A DNA stretch of 38,343 nt from a virus. This document shows positions 26,901 to 35,228 of the stretch, piece by piece (position 1 is the first letter of the stretch; every line of letters starts with the position of its first letter). Position numbers and translations under genes: made by a program. The DNA lies in the IMG/VR virus record IMGVR_UViG_3300032334_000371, positions 1-38,343 of that record; one strand, given 5' to 3'. The notes beneath the pieces were generated by a model, which saw only the letters and a list, made by a program, of their open reading frames with translations, was not told where the DNA came from and did not search any database.

Positions 26901-27458
26901 ATGACATATCTTTTCAATAATAACAATAATGTTGTGTATCCTGACCATAAACCTGGACTACATTATTCATTTAATAATCATGCAATTAATGTGCATAGAG
27001 GTTGGACCATCGAATCTGATACTATGGTTCCAATGATGAGCATTCGAACTAAAGCTAATATAAGCGCAAGTCAATATAGTGAATTAGAAGATTATGAACT
27101 TGGAAATAATAACGCAACCGCAAGTACGGTTGTTTACGAATGGTGGTTAGGACCATTAACATTTGGTGGAGCTGCTGTACCATCCTTTACTTCGGTTGGA
27201 ACAGGATTGGAATATAGATTCTATACAGATTGGTATAGTAGTCAAAATGGAACAACAGTAACAAGTTTTAGTGGATGTACACTAATTCATTCTGGGATTA
27301 TTATCGGTCGTACACAAGGTGGAGATAGCGTTCATACAGCATTGAGTGGAACAGGAACTTCCTCTCCCGGAACATTATTAACTCTTATGGTAAAACGAGT
27401 TGATAATTCCACAAAATTAGATTTGTGGGGAACATTTAATTTAATAGAATTTACTTAA
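26901..27458 (+). CDS. Hypothetical beta-rich structural protein
   Basis: 185 residues, starting one base after the collagen-like gene's stop. The sequence has an asparagine run near the N-terminus (FNNNNN), then mixed aromatic and polar strands (YEWWLGPLTFGG, YRFYTDWYSSQNG, LIHSGIIIGRTQGG, KLDLWGTFNLIEF) that suggest a beta sandwich. No family is recognised. Its place between two fibre genes in the same transcription unit makes a fibre-tip or fibre-associated virion protein likely. The start has no clear ribosome binding site and probably depends on coupling. Confidence 0.7.
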   Translation: MTYLFNNNNNVVYPDHKPGLHYSFNNHAINVHRGWTIESDTMVPMMSIRTKANISASQYSELEDYELGNNNATASTVVYEWWLGPLTFGGAAVPSFTSVGTGLEYRFYTDWYSSQNGTTVTSFSGCTLIHSGIIIGRTQGGDSVHTALSGTGTSSPGTLLTLMVKRVDNSTKLDLWGTFNLIEFT

Positions 27459-27474
27459 AAAATAATATAAATTC

Positions 27475-30400
27475 ATGGCGCTCAATTTCCCAATATCACC
27501 CACATTAAACCAGACTTATACAGTCGGCACAAAGACGTGGAAATGGAATGGATATGCTTGGGATCTTCAATTACAAGATTCTGCATCATCAAATAATTTA
27601 TCGTATGCTTGGTCTACTGCTAATGCAGCATATGCTCAAGCAAATACTGGAACATCATTAGCACAAGCAGCATACGATTATGCTAACACTTTAGTATTAT
27701 CTGGTGGAACATTAGATCAATTTGCTAGAAATACTGCAAATTCTGCTTGGTCTACAGCCAATGCTTCATACACTCAAGCAAATACAGTATCAACATTAGC
27801 TAATAATGCATCATCGATAGCTAACAATGCATTTTTAATCGCTAATGTAGCATATGCTCAAGCAAATACTGGAACATCACTAGCTAATTCAGCATTTTCT
27901 CAAGCCAATAATGCTTCGTCATTAGCACAAGCAGCATATAATTATGCTAACACAATTGTATCTGATACTCAGATTGATCCTCTCGCAAGAAGTAATGCAA
28001 ATAATGCTTGGTTCACAGCAAATAATGCATATACCCAAGCGAACAATGTATTTTTAGTCGCCAATTCCGCATTCATTCAAGCAAACACTAGTTCTAGTAT
28101 AGCAAATAATGCATATACCCAAGCGAATACTGCTACTACTAATGCCACCATAGCAAACAATCAAGCGGCAGCTGCATTCTCTACAGCAAATACAGCAAAT
28201 GCAAAAGCACAAGCCGCTTACGATTTTGCCAATACAATTGTAAGTGATACACAGATTGATCCATTTGCTAGAAGTCAAGCAAACAGCGCATTCAATCAAG
28301 CAAACACAGCAACATCTAATGCTTCTACTGCAAATGCTAAAGCACAAGCGGCATATGATTACGCAAATACAATTGTTGTTCCGAGTCTTTCTGGCTATGC
28401 AACCAATACTACAGTCAATCTAGTTTGGTCTACCGCTAATAGTGCATTCTCTACTGCTAACTCAGCATTTGCTAAAGCAAACACCGGCACCAATCAATTA
28501 ATCAACGGTGCTAGTACAGTCAGTCTTAGTGCAAATGGCAACTTAACATTAGCAGGACCAATTATTGGATTAGGAAATTCTAAACTAGATTTTACTACTT
28601 ACGGAGCCAACACCGCATATCTAACAACTACTAATGATGATTCTACTGCATTGTTTATGGGGTCGGCAACTGCTGAATTATATGCTTATACAAATGTTCA
28701 AATTAGGGCCAATACTGCAGGAATATCGAAAAACTGGACATTTGGCGAAGATGGCACATTAACATTCCCAGATAGCACAGTACAAACTACAGCCGCAACA
28801 AATATAGATGCATTTGCTAGAAGTCAAGCTAACTCAGCATTTGCACAAGCTAATACAGCGACTAACAATTCTTCTATCGCTAACAATATTGCATTAAGTG
28901 CTTTCAATCAAGCAAATACTGCTACAACTAATTCTGCTATTGCTAATAATCAAGCGGCATCTGCATTCTCTAAAGCTAATACTGCTACAACTCTAGCACA
29001 GTCTGCTTACGATTACGCAAATACAATTATTGTTCCAAGTCTGAGTGGTTACGCTGTTAATACAACAGTTAATTTAATTTGGTCCACAGCAAACAATGCA
29101 TTTTCAACTGCTAATGCTGCATACGTTCAAGCTAATACAGCTAATACATTAGCCAATACATTAGCAAATACAAAATTAAACACAAGCGGTGGTACAATTA
29201 CTGGTAATGTCACAATCACAGGTGACTTAACTATTTCTGGAAACTTAACATCATTTTCAGCAAATAATATTGTTATTGATGATTCTATAATTTATCTTGC
29301 TAATAATAATTCAGCTAACGTAATCGACATTGGCATTGTTGGAAACTATACTGATTCAAAATATCAACATACGGGTTTAGTGCGTGATGCATCTGATGGT
29401 AAATGGAAATTATTCAGTAATGTAATTTCAGAACCAACGACCACAATAGACTTCACAGATGCAATTTATGAAACATTAAAAGTTGGCGTAATTGAAGCAG
29501 CAAATGTAATAATTAATAGTACTGATATTATATCATATGCTCAAATAATTTTCAATACTGCAAACTCCGCATGGCTCACAGCAAATGCTGCTTATGTACA
29601 AGCGAATACTAGTTCTACAATAGCAAACAATGCTTGGTTCACAGCAAATGCTGCTTATGTACAAGCGAATACTAGTTCTACAATAGCAAACAATGCTTGG
29701 TTCACAGCAAATGCTGCTTATATACAAGCGAACAGTGCATTTTCAACTGCTAATGCTGCTTATAATCAAGCAAATACGGGAACAGCATTAGCACAATCAG
29801 CATACAATTATGCTAATACATTAAGTGGTGGCATAACAGATCAATTTGCTAGAAATACTGCAAACTCCGCATGGCTTACAGCAAATAATGCATATGCTCA
29901 AGCGAACACAGTAAATCTAGCTTATGCACAAGCCAATAGTGCATTTTCGACAGCAAATCTAGCTTATACACAAGCGAACACAGGAACATCAATAGCAAAC
30001 AATGCATTTTTTACAGCTAATGCCGCTTATCTACAAGCGAATAGTGCATTTTCAACTGCTAATGCTGCTTATAATCAAGCGAACACAGCAAATCTAGCTT
30101 ATAATCAAGCCAATAGTGCTTGGTTTACTGCAAATAATGCTTATGCACAAGCCAACAATGCTTGGTTTACTGCAAATAATGCATATGCTCAAGCGAACAC
30201 AGCAAATCTAGCTTATAATCAAGCGAATAGTGCATTTTCAACTTCTAATGCTGCTTATCTACAAGCGAATAGTGCATTTTCAACTTCTAATGCTTCTTAT
30301 CTACAAGCGAATAGTGCATTTTCGAGAGCAAATCTAGCTTATAATCAAGCCAATAGTGCATTTTCAACTGCTAATGCTGCTTATAATCAAGCGAACACAG

Positions 30401-30957
30401 CAAATCTAGCTTATAATCAAGCCAATAGTGCATTTTCAACTGCTAATGGTGCTTATACTCAAGCCAATAGTGCATTTTCGACAGCAAATCTAGCTTATAC
30501 TCAAGCCAATAGTGCATTTTCAACTGCTAATGGTGCTTATAATCAAGCGAATAGTGCATTTTCAACTGCTAATGGTGCTTATACAAGAGCTAATACTAGT
30601 TCTACTCTTTCTGGAACTGAGACACTAACAAACAAGCGGATCAACCCAAGGGTTTTGACAGCAACGACCGGGACATCAGTTACACCCAACACTGCTTTGT
30701 ATGATCAGTACAACTGGACTGCGCTTGCATCTACCTTAACTTTCAACGCTCCAACAGGCACACCCGTCAACGGTAATAAATTAATGTTTCGAATCACTCC
30801 TAATGGAACACCTGGTCTGTCTTGGAATGCTACCTACACACCGATTGGTGTAACGCTACCAACCACAACCGCCAACAATAAAACAATATACGTTGGTTGC
30901 ATATATAACGAAGACATTCCACGTTGGGATGTTATTGCCGTTTCGACACAAGCATGA
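27475..30957 (+). CDS. Long Ala-Asn repeat tail-fibre protein
   Basis: 1160 residues. N-terminus NFPISPTLNQTYTVGTKTWK then WNGYAWDLQ is the N-P-x-x-G-x-x-W-x-WNG-x-xW module that heads many cyanophage fibres. Most of the rest is a shaft of 7- and 14-residue units such as ANSAFSTANAAYNQ, in three blocks (about residues 40-340, 440-565, 690-1040). Small Ala and aromatic residues at regular heptad-like spacing suggest a long parallel coiled coil. Two globular inserts interrupt it: about 345-440 (LNGNLTLAG-like, FGEDGTLTFPDSTVQTTA) and about 575-690 (DLTISGNLTSFSANNIVID, GLVRDASDGKWKLF), the latter shared with the fibre at 13281. A C-terminal domain (about 1045-1160) begins SGTETLTNKRINPRV, common in phage fibres. 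The stop overlaps the cupin gene by ATGA. Confidence 0.85.
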   Translation: MALNFPISPTLNQTYTVGTKTWKWNGYAWDLQLQDSASSNNLSYAWSTANAAYAQANTGTSLAQAAYDYANTLVLSGGTLDQFARNTANSAWSTANASYTQANTVSTLANNASSIANNAFLIANVAYAQANTGTSLANSAFSQANNASSLAQAAYNYANTIVSDTQIDPLARSNANNAWFTANNAYTQANNVFLVANSAFIQANTSSSIANNAYTQANTATTNATIANNQAAAAFSTANTANAKAQAAYDFANTIVSDTQIDPFARSQANSAFNQANTATSNASTANAKAQAAYDYANTIVVPSLSGYATNTTVNLVWSTANSAFSTANSAFAKANTGTNQLINGASTVSLSANGNLTLAGPIIGLGNSKLDFTTYGANTAYLTTTNDDSTALFMGSATAELYAYTNVQIRANTAGISKNWTFGEDGTLTFPDSTVQTTAATNIDAFARSQANSAFAQANTATNNSSIANNIALSAFNQANTATTNSAIANNQAASAFSKANTATTLAQSAYDYANTIIVPSLSGYAVNTTVNLIWSTANNAFSTANAAYVQANTANTLANTLANTKLNTSGGTITGNVTITGDLTISGNLTSFSANNIVIDDSIIYLANNNSANVIDIGIVGNYTDSKYQHTGLVRDASDGKWKLFSNVISEPTTTIDFTDAIYETLKVGVIEAANVIINSTDIISYAQIIFNTANSAWLTANAAYVQANTSSTIANNAWFTANAAYVQANTSSTIANNAWFTANAAYIQANSAFSTANAAYNQANTGTALAQSAYNYANTLSGGITDQFARNTANSAWLTANNAYAQANTVNLAYAQANSAFSTANLAYTQANTGTSIANNAFFTANAAYLQANSAFSTANAAYNQANTANLAYNQANSAWFTANNAYAQANNAWFTANNAYAQANTANLAYNQANSAFSTSNAAYLQANSAFSTSNASYLQANSAFSRANLAYNQANSAFSTANAAYNQANTANLAYNQANSAFSTANGAYTQANSAFSTANLAYTQANSAFSTANGAYNQANSAFSTANGAYTRANTSSTLSGTETLTNKRINPRVLTATTGTSVTPNTALYDQYNWTALASTLTFNAPTGTPVNGNKLMFRITPNGTPGLSWNATYTPIGVTLPTTTANNKTIYVGCIYNEDIPRWDVIAVSTQA
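29578..29703 (+). repeat. Perfect 2 x 63-base tandem repeat in the fibre shaft
   Basis: Bases 29578-29640 and 29641-29703 are identical, each 21 codons of the Ala-Asn shaft. A third, partial copy follows directly with one early base change. Exact tandem identity indicates very recent expansion. Confidence 0.92.
30041..30590 (+). repeat. 42-base (14-codon) tandem repeats in the fibre shaft
   Basis: About a dozen units of 42 bases, core AATAGTGCATTTTCAACTGC followed by TAATGCTGCTTATAATCAAG, with few differences between units. They encode the ANSAFSTANAAYNQ unit. Near identity at DNA level, not only in protein, allows length change by slippage or recombination. Confidence 0.88.
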
Positions 30958-31235
30958 AGAACATTCCCCCCACTTATACTTTCCTTTATGACAAGGTAAG
31001 ATTTTCCGTGTATCACGCAAATTCTGGGGAGGGTCTTTCGCGTCATGAGCACACGTTTGCTCATCTAACAATGTGCGTTGCCGGTCAAGCTGCCATCCGT
31101 AAAGAAAACCTTTACAAAGAGATGGACAAGGACACCACGCCCGTGATCCTCAAAGAAAAAGAATGGCATGAGGTCGAAGCATTGGTTAATGGAACTATCT
31201 TTATTAACGTATTTCCATCAGGAGAACAAGAATGA
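30954..31235 (+). CDS. Small cupin-like protein
   Basis: 93 residues, starting at the ATG in the ATGA overlap with the fibre stop; an upstream in-frame ATG at 30924 lies inside the fibre gene and is less likely. It fits a single-domain cupin: motif 1 as G-x3-HEHTFAHLTMCVAG with His31, His33 and His37 as possible metal ligands (His37 in place of the usual Glu), and motif 2 with His72 in KEKEWHEVEALVNGTIFIN. Cupins bind metal and often sugars or small acids. Being wedged between a fibre and an adhesin, it may assist fibre folding or bind glycan, but this is speculation. Its base composition is richer in G+C than the phage backbone. Confidence 0.72.
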   Translation: MKNIPPTYTFLYDKVRFSVYHANSGEGLSRHEHTFAHLTMCVAGQAAIRKENLYKEMDKDTTPVILKEKEWHEVEALVNGTIFINVFPSGEQE

Positions 31236-31414
31236 CTGTATGTGTATTGTTTAACGACAAAGGCGAGTTTGTTAACACAATCATGGCCGAGCCAACAGAT
31301 TGGGTTGAGGAAGGCTGGCGTCTGGAAGAAGTGCCAGAGGGATACGTCTGGAACGGTAAGGCTATTGTTCTTGCAGGAACAATGCAAAACGAAGTAACGC
31401 CGGAAGTTATCTAA
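31232..31414 (+). CDS. Small hypothetical protein of the adhesin cassette
   Basis: 60 residues, overlapping the cupin-like gene by ATGA and the adhesin gene by one base (TAATG). It is acidic, with a beta-like start (MTVCVLFNDKGEFVNTIM) and a DWVEEGWRLEEVPEGYVWNG core. No family is recognised. Such very small genes directly before an adhesin tip are often assembly helpers. It shares the richer G+C content of its neighbours, suggesting that the three genes arrived together. Confidence 0.65.
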   Translation: MTVCVLFNDKGEFVNTIMAEPTDWVEEGWRLEEVPEGYVWNGKAIVLAGTMQNEVTPEVI

Positions 31415-33273
31415 TGCCCACCGTAACGATTGCAATTACATCTGGGACTCGTTGGAGGGTTCCGGTTGATTGCACATCTGCGACTATTCATTGTATTGGT
31501 GGTGGTGGTGGTGGCGGTGGAGCTTATTCAAAATCAACTGGGGTTTCGTTAACTCCTCTTTCATTAGCGTATGTAAATATTGGAGTAGATGGCGGAGACA
31601 CTTGGTTTAATAAAACCACCAACTCTGCACCAACATCAAATACAAACGGTGCTCTAGCGAAGGGAGGCGCAACTACCGCTGGATGTTGTGACCCTATTCT
31701 TCTTGGGGGTCAAGCAGTTGATGGTGTTGGTGATGTTGATGCTAAGTTTTCTGGCGGCAATGGAATAAGAAACATTACTTGCGGTGGAACCGTTTATGAA
31801 ATTGGTGGCGGCGCTGCGGGGCCTTCTGGGGCGGGTGGAAACGCGGGGGAAACAAAATATCTCGGAGGCGGAGGCGGAGGCGGAGGAGCCAACGGAGGAA
31901 CAAACGGAACAAACGGATCTTCTGTAACTGGAAATGGTGGAACAGGTGGAAATTCTGGAGTAGGAGGTGCTGGAGGGGCGGGAGGTCTTGGTTCAACAAG
32001 TTCAGGGACTGCGGGATCTCCGGGCACAAACGGTGGCGGTGGGGGTGGTGGCGGTGCTGATACAGTTGTTCCATTTGTTGCCGTAAACAATGGTGGCGGC
32101 GCAGGGTCCATGCAAGCAGTCTGGACAGACTACTTGGGAAATTCATATGGACCGGCTGGCGGATCAGGCGGAGAACCTTATTCAAACATTGATCTTGTTA
32201 GGACCATTACGCAAAGAACCAATTATGGCGGTGGTGGAGCTTTAAGCGGTGGTCAAGGTCTTATTATTATTACCTACACCCCGGTAGTGACAATTGGGAA
32301 CTCGTACACAGAAGTATTAAATGAGACTGGTTCAACTGAAATAAGCACACCAAGTCGTTGGAGAATTCCTTACGGAGTAGATAGTGTGAACGTTCACGCA
32401 ATTGGTAGTGGGTCGGCTGGACAAACGCCTACTGGACCTTGGGGTGGGGGAGGTGGCGGAGCTTACGCTAACTCCACAATTGACGTAAGCACGTTAAATA
32501 ACACAGGCGCGTACTATTTAAATTACTTTACTGGTAGTTTTTTTGGCGGATCTGACGCTTGGTTTAATAAATCAGCCAATACGGCGCCTAGTGCTAATGC
32601 CAATGGGGTTTTAGCTAAGGGAGCGGCAGTGGGTAGCAGAACTGGCGGAGCTTCCGCATCTTCTGTAGGTGTGACCGTTTATTCCGGAGGTACTGGGGGG
32701 TCTGGTGGCGGTACAACCATCGTAAAAAGCGGTGGCGGTGGAGGTGCTGCCGGTCCATCTGGGGCAGGTAAAAACGGCGGCAACGTATTTAGTGCAACTA
32801 ACGCATCTGGTTCATCTGGAGGCGGTGGTGGCGCAAACGGCGGGTCTTCAACTGCTGGCACTAACTCACCAGCCGCCGCGACTGCTGGTGCTGGCGGCGC
32901 AGGTAATGGGGGGACAGGAGGTGGTGCGGCTGCAACAGCAAGTTCTGCGGCTGGAAATGGAACTAATGGCGGCGGCGGGGGTGGAGGTAAAAACACCGTT
33001 GGGTTCCTAAACGGCGGTGACGGAAGCACACAAAACATCTGGACTGATTCGGGCACAAGCAGCCAGTATGGTCCCGGTGGCGGTGGTGGGGGAGCGGCAG
33101 CAACTAATTCAAGTAACCTTGGTAATGGTGGTGCAGGCGGAAATTGGGGTGGCGGCAGTTCAAATCGCACCCCAGTAGGTTACCCACTCATCGTCCTCCA
33201 GTACACAATTGTTAAGGCTGTACCTGTCGATGCGATTGTAACATCTGGAAATATGTTTATGATGTTCAATTAG
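31414..33273 (+). CDS. Glycine-rich adhesin-like protein with two tandem halves
   Basis: 619 residues in two homologous halves (about 1-300 and 305-619). Each opens with a small beta domain (SGTRWRVPVDCTSATIHCIG; STPSRWRIPYGVDSVNVHAIG), a GGGGGGGAY turn and a (T/A)WFNK(T/S)xNxAP strand, then a long glycine-rich part with runs such as GGGGGGGGANGG and GNGGTGGNSGVGGAGGAGG, and a conserved (I/N)WTDxxGxSxxYGPxGG closure. The glycine runs are like the polyglycine type II helix sandwich of the Salmonella phage S16 gp38 adhesin and the Gly-rich domains of other phage adhesins. The four serine/asparagine-rich loops between runs would form the variable receptor-contact tips. A receptor-binding tip of the preceding long fibre is the best guess. 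G+C content is well above that of the structural genes. Confidence 0.78.
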   Translation: MPTVTIAITSGTRWRVPVDCTSATIHCIGGGGGGGGAYSKSTGVSLTPLSLAYVNIGVDGGDTWFNKTTNSAPTSNTNGALAKGGATTAGCCDPILLGGQAVDGVGDVDAKFSGGNGIRNITCGGTVYEIGGGAAGPSGAGGNAGETKYLGGGGGGGGANGGTNGTNGSSVTGNGGTGGNSGVGGAGGAGGLGSTSSGTAGSPGTNGGGGGGGGADTVVPFVAVNNGGGAGSMQAVWTDYLGNSYGPAGGSGGEPYSNIDLVRTITQRTNYGGGGALSGGQGLIIITYTPVVTIGNSYTEVLNETGSTEISTPSRWRIPYGVDSVNVHAIGSGSAGQTPTGPWGGGGGGAYANSTIDVSTLNNTGAYYLNYFTGSFFGGSDAWFNKSANTAPSANANGVLAKGAAVGSRTGGASASSVGVTVYSGGTGGSGGGTTIVKSGGGGGAAGPSGAGKNGGNVFSATNASGSSGGGGGANGGSSTAGTNSPAAATAGAGGAGNGGTGGGAAATASSAAGNGTNGGGGGGGKNTVGFLNGGDGSTQNIWTDSGTSSQYGPGGGGGGAAATNSSNLGNGGAGGNWGGGSSNRTPVGYPLIVLQYTIVKAVPVDAIVTSGNMFMMFN

Positions 33274-33350
33274 ACTGGGTGCAAGATGAAAGAATCTTCG
33301 ATTGACAATTCAAATAATTTGACACAAATAGATTCTCAAATCTTGTAATG

Positions 33351-33358
33351 TATAAATA
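33351..33358 (+). promoter_or_regulatory. T4-type late promoter of the prohead core unit
   Basis: Exact TATAAATA, 28 bases before the gp67-like ATG. The 113-base gap holds no gene; a 5-base hairpin AAGAT/ATCTT at 33283-33298 is too weak to be called a terminator. The start codon has ACGGAG as ribosome binding site. Confidence 0.8.
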
Positions 33359-33386
33359 ATAACAAATCTATTAACGGAGTTACACT

Positions 33387-33605
33387 ATGGAAAATATTCA
33401 ATCTGCAATTAATAGTGCAGCACAAGGAAAGCCTCACGAATTTAAGAGTTACATTGAAGACATTTTAGCTGATAAAGTTTCTAACTTTTTAGCAGTTAAA
33501 AAGATGGAATTAGCAGGTTCTATTTTCAATAATGAAGAACAACAAGAAGACCAACAACAAGAGTTTCAATTTAGTTCAGAAGGAAATGTAGATGAAGACC
33601 TTTAA
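33387..33605 (+). CDS. gp67: Prohead core protein, gp67-like
   Basis: 72 residues, resembling T4 gp67 (80) in size, place and build: an amphipathic helical first part (IQSAINSAAQGKPHEFKSYI, EDILADKVSNFLAVKKMELAG) with a short IFNNEE turn corresponding to the T4 NFLIEGEE region, followed by a glutamine- and acid-rich tail. T4 gp67 is a scaffold component needed for correct head shape and is cut to peptides by gp21. In T4 it follows the portal directly; here 8 kb of fibre genes lie between. The gene overlaps the next by 14 bases. Confidence 0.75.
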   Translation: MENIQSAINSAAQGKPHEFKSYIEDILADKVSNFLAVKKMELAGSIFNNEEQQEDQQQEFQFSSEGNVDEDL

Positions 33606-34779
33606 ATCTTTTATTCAATTAGATGAAGTTGAACGTGCAAAATACAAAGAAGGTATTGCAAACAAACTTTCTGGTGTTTCGTATCTAGCACAGACTAAAG
33701 ATCCAGGCGATTTGGAGCATGTTGGTCCAGAAGAAATTGGTCCGAAAGCAATTAAAACTGCATCTGGAAAGCGTCCAGCGGATCGTTTAGACAATAAACA
33801 GCCGTTCGGCGAAGCGATTGAAGATAATCTACATCCTGCAGGTGCAGCTTTATTGAAGCACATTAAACCTGAACATCACAATAAATATAAAGCCCACCTA
33901 ACAAAAGACACATTTAATGGAAGCTATAAAGATCGTCATGCAGTTCTTAAAGCTGCACATGATGCTGGTCATTTGAAAATGGATCTAAAGAAACAAAATG
34001 AAGAAGTTGAAGAACTCGACGAGATTTCTTCTAATCTAGCAGCTAAAGCAGCAGCGGTTGCAAGAGCTAAAAGACAAAATTCTCTTGAAAGAGGTAATGC
34101 TGTAGCAGCAAAGGCACATAACGATCAAGCAAATAGACTACAAGTCGGTAGCGATAATAGAGCTAATAAAGAAACAAATAAAGCATATTCAGATGCTCTT
34201 AAAAAATCGAGAAAAAGAATACAACAAAGTCCTTTATCTGATGTTAAAAAAAGAAGAATGGGTGAAGAAGTTGAAGAAGTTGGTGAAGCAGACAATTTAG
34301 CATTGCGTGGATTGGTCTCAGCCGATCCAAAAAATGCAGGCAGATTTTTGAGCACACAGAAAGGTAAAGAGAATAGAGCAAAGAAAAATGTTCCTGAATT
34401 GAAAGCTGATATTAAAAGACAGTTGGGTAAACACCCAAAACCAAATCTTCCAGAACAAAATGAATTAGATGAAGAAGATTTCACACCACAACAAACTAAG
34501 ATGGCTCACACAATTGGCAAAGAGTTTGCTAAGAAAAAAGTTGGTGACACTTACAAAGGCGGTCCATATGCAGTTGCATCAGCAATGGTAAAGAACAAGC
34601 CAGAAGCTGCTCAAAAAGCATACAACACAATCAAAGCAAAAATGAAAGAAGAAGCTGATGCTGATCTTCTATATAAAGTTTATAATGATTTAAATGAGCA
34701 AAATAGAATTGTATTCATGAATAGATTGGAAGTAGATGCGAACGATCTTTTACAATTCGCTAAACATATGGAAGACTAA
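33592..34779 (+). CDS. Modular prohead core or internal head protein with targeting-like N-terminus
   Basis: 395 residues. The N-terminus MKTFKSFIQLDE closely follows the capsid-targeting sequence MKTYQEFIAE of the T4 internal proteins, which is cut by gp21 after I/L-x-E. The remainder consists of basic blocks rich in Lys, Ala and Asn (about 80-135, 145-225, 235-285, 300-350) separated by short acidic stretches (NEEVEELDEIS, GEEVEEVGEAD, PEQNELDEED), each containing an L-D-E or V-G-E like site. It could thus be delivered with the core and be cut into several DNA-binding peptides. That is inference. It may occupy the role of gp68 or the IP proteins. It overlaps the gp67-like gene by 14 bases. 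Confidence 0.75.
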   Translation: MKTFKSFIQLDEVERAKYKEGIANKLSGVSYLAQTKDPGDLEHVGPEEIGPKAIKTASGKRPADRLDNKQPFGEAIEDNLHPAGAALLKHIKPEHHNKYKAHLTKDTFNGSYKDRHAVLKAAHDAGHLKMDLKKQNEEVEELDEISSNLAAKAAAVARAKRQNSLERGNAVAAKAHNDQANRLQVGSDNRANKETNKAYSDALKKSRKRIQQSPLSDVKKRRMGEEVEEVGEADNLALRGLVSADPKNAGRFLSTQKGKENRAKKNVPELKADIKRQLGKHPKPNLPEQNELDEEDFTPQQTKMAHTIGKEFAKKKVGDTYKGGPYAVASAMVKNKPEAAQKAYNTIKAKMKEEADADLLYKVYNDLNEQNRIVFMNRLEVDANDLLQFAKHMED

Positions 34780-34782
34780 AAA

Positions 34783-35226
34783 ATGGCTGATGCAGTAAGC
34801 ACACAAGTATTAAAAGACCATGCATCTGCATGGGCTGTTAAACTAACAAACATTTCTGATGGAACTGGTGAAACAAACGTAGTTAAAGTTTCTGCTAATT
34901 CATTAATTGCATCAAATGGTGACGGATCAACACAAAGATTGTCAATCACTAAATTGTTTTGGAACGTTTCTTCAAATAGAGTTAATTTGCTTTGGAGAGG
35001 AACAACAAACACTTTGATTACAACATTGACTGGAACTGGTTATTGGAATCTAGTCGGCGAAGGTAGCATGCCTTTAACAAACAACGCTGGTGCTGGTGCA
35101 AACGGCGATATTCTTGTGACTACATCTGGATTTGTTGCTGGCTCTGCGTATACAATCATTATGGAAGGTAAGAAACTATCTGGTTATACGAGTCGCGAAA
35201 CAACTGATGATGGTATTAGTCCTTAA
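34783..35226 (+). CDS. Small beta-rich virion protein of the head region
   Basis: 147 residues, starting ADAVSTQVLKDHASAWAVKL then TNISDGTGETNVVKVSANSL. I know this pattern from small virion structural proteins of T4-like aquatic phages, lying near gp21. A tryptophan-bearing strand series (ITKLFWNVSSNRVNLLWRG, TGYWNLVGEGSMPL) suggests an immunoglobulin-like or jelly-roll beta fold. A role as capsid decoration or head fibre base is possible but unproven. It begins 3 bases after the preceding stop and ends 2 bases before the next ATG. Confidence 0.75.
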   Translation: MADAVSTQVLKDHASAWAVKLTNISDGTGETNVVKVSANSLIASNGDGSTQRLSITKLFWNVSSNRVNLLWRGTTNTLITTLTGTGYWNLVGEGSMPLTNNAGAGANGDILVTTSGFVAGSAYTIIMEGKKLSGYTSRETTDDGISP

Positions 35227-35228
35227 AA

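Noticed and set aside
27592-30600. CRISPR array
   Set aside because: The regular repeats are coding, contiguous and without unique spacers.
30924-30953. Upstream ATG for the cupin-like gene
   Set aside because: It lies within the fibre C-terminus; the ATGA overlap at 30954 matches the coupling of the following genes and keeps the cupin fold complete.
31775-32185. Long open frames on the opposite strand of the glycine-rich gene (also 32679-33170)
   Set aside because: GGN codons on one strand read as proline-, leucine- or histidine-rich frames on the other; the products are low-complexity and have no start signals.
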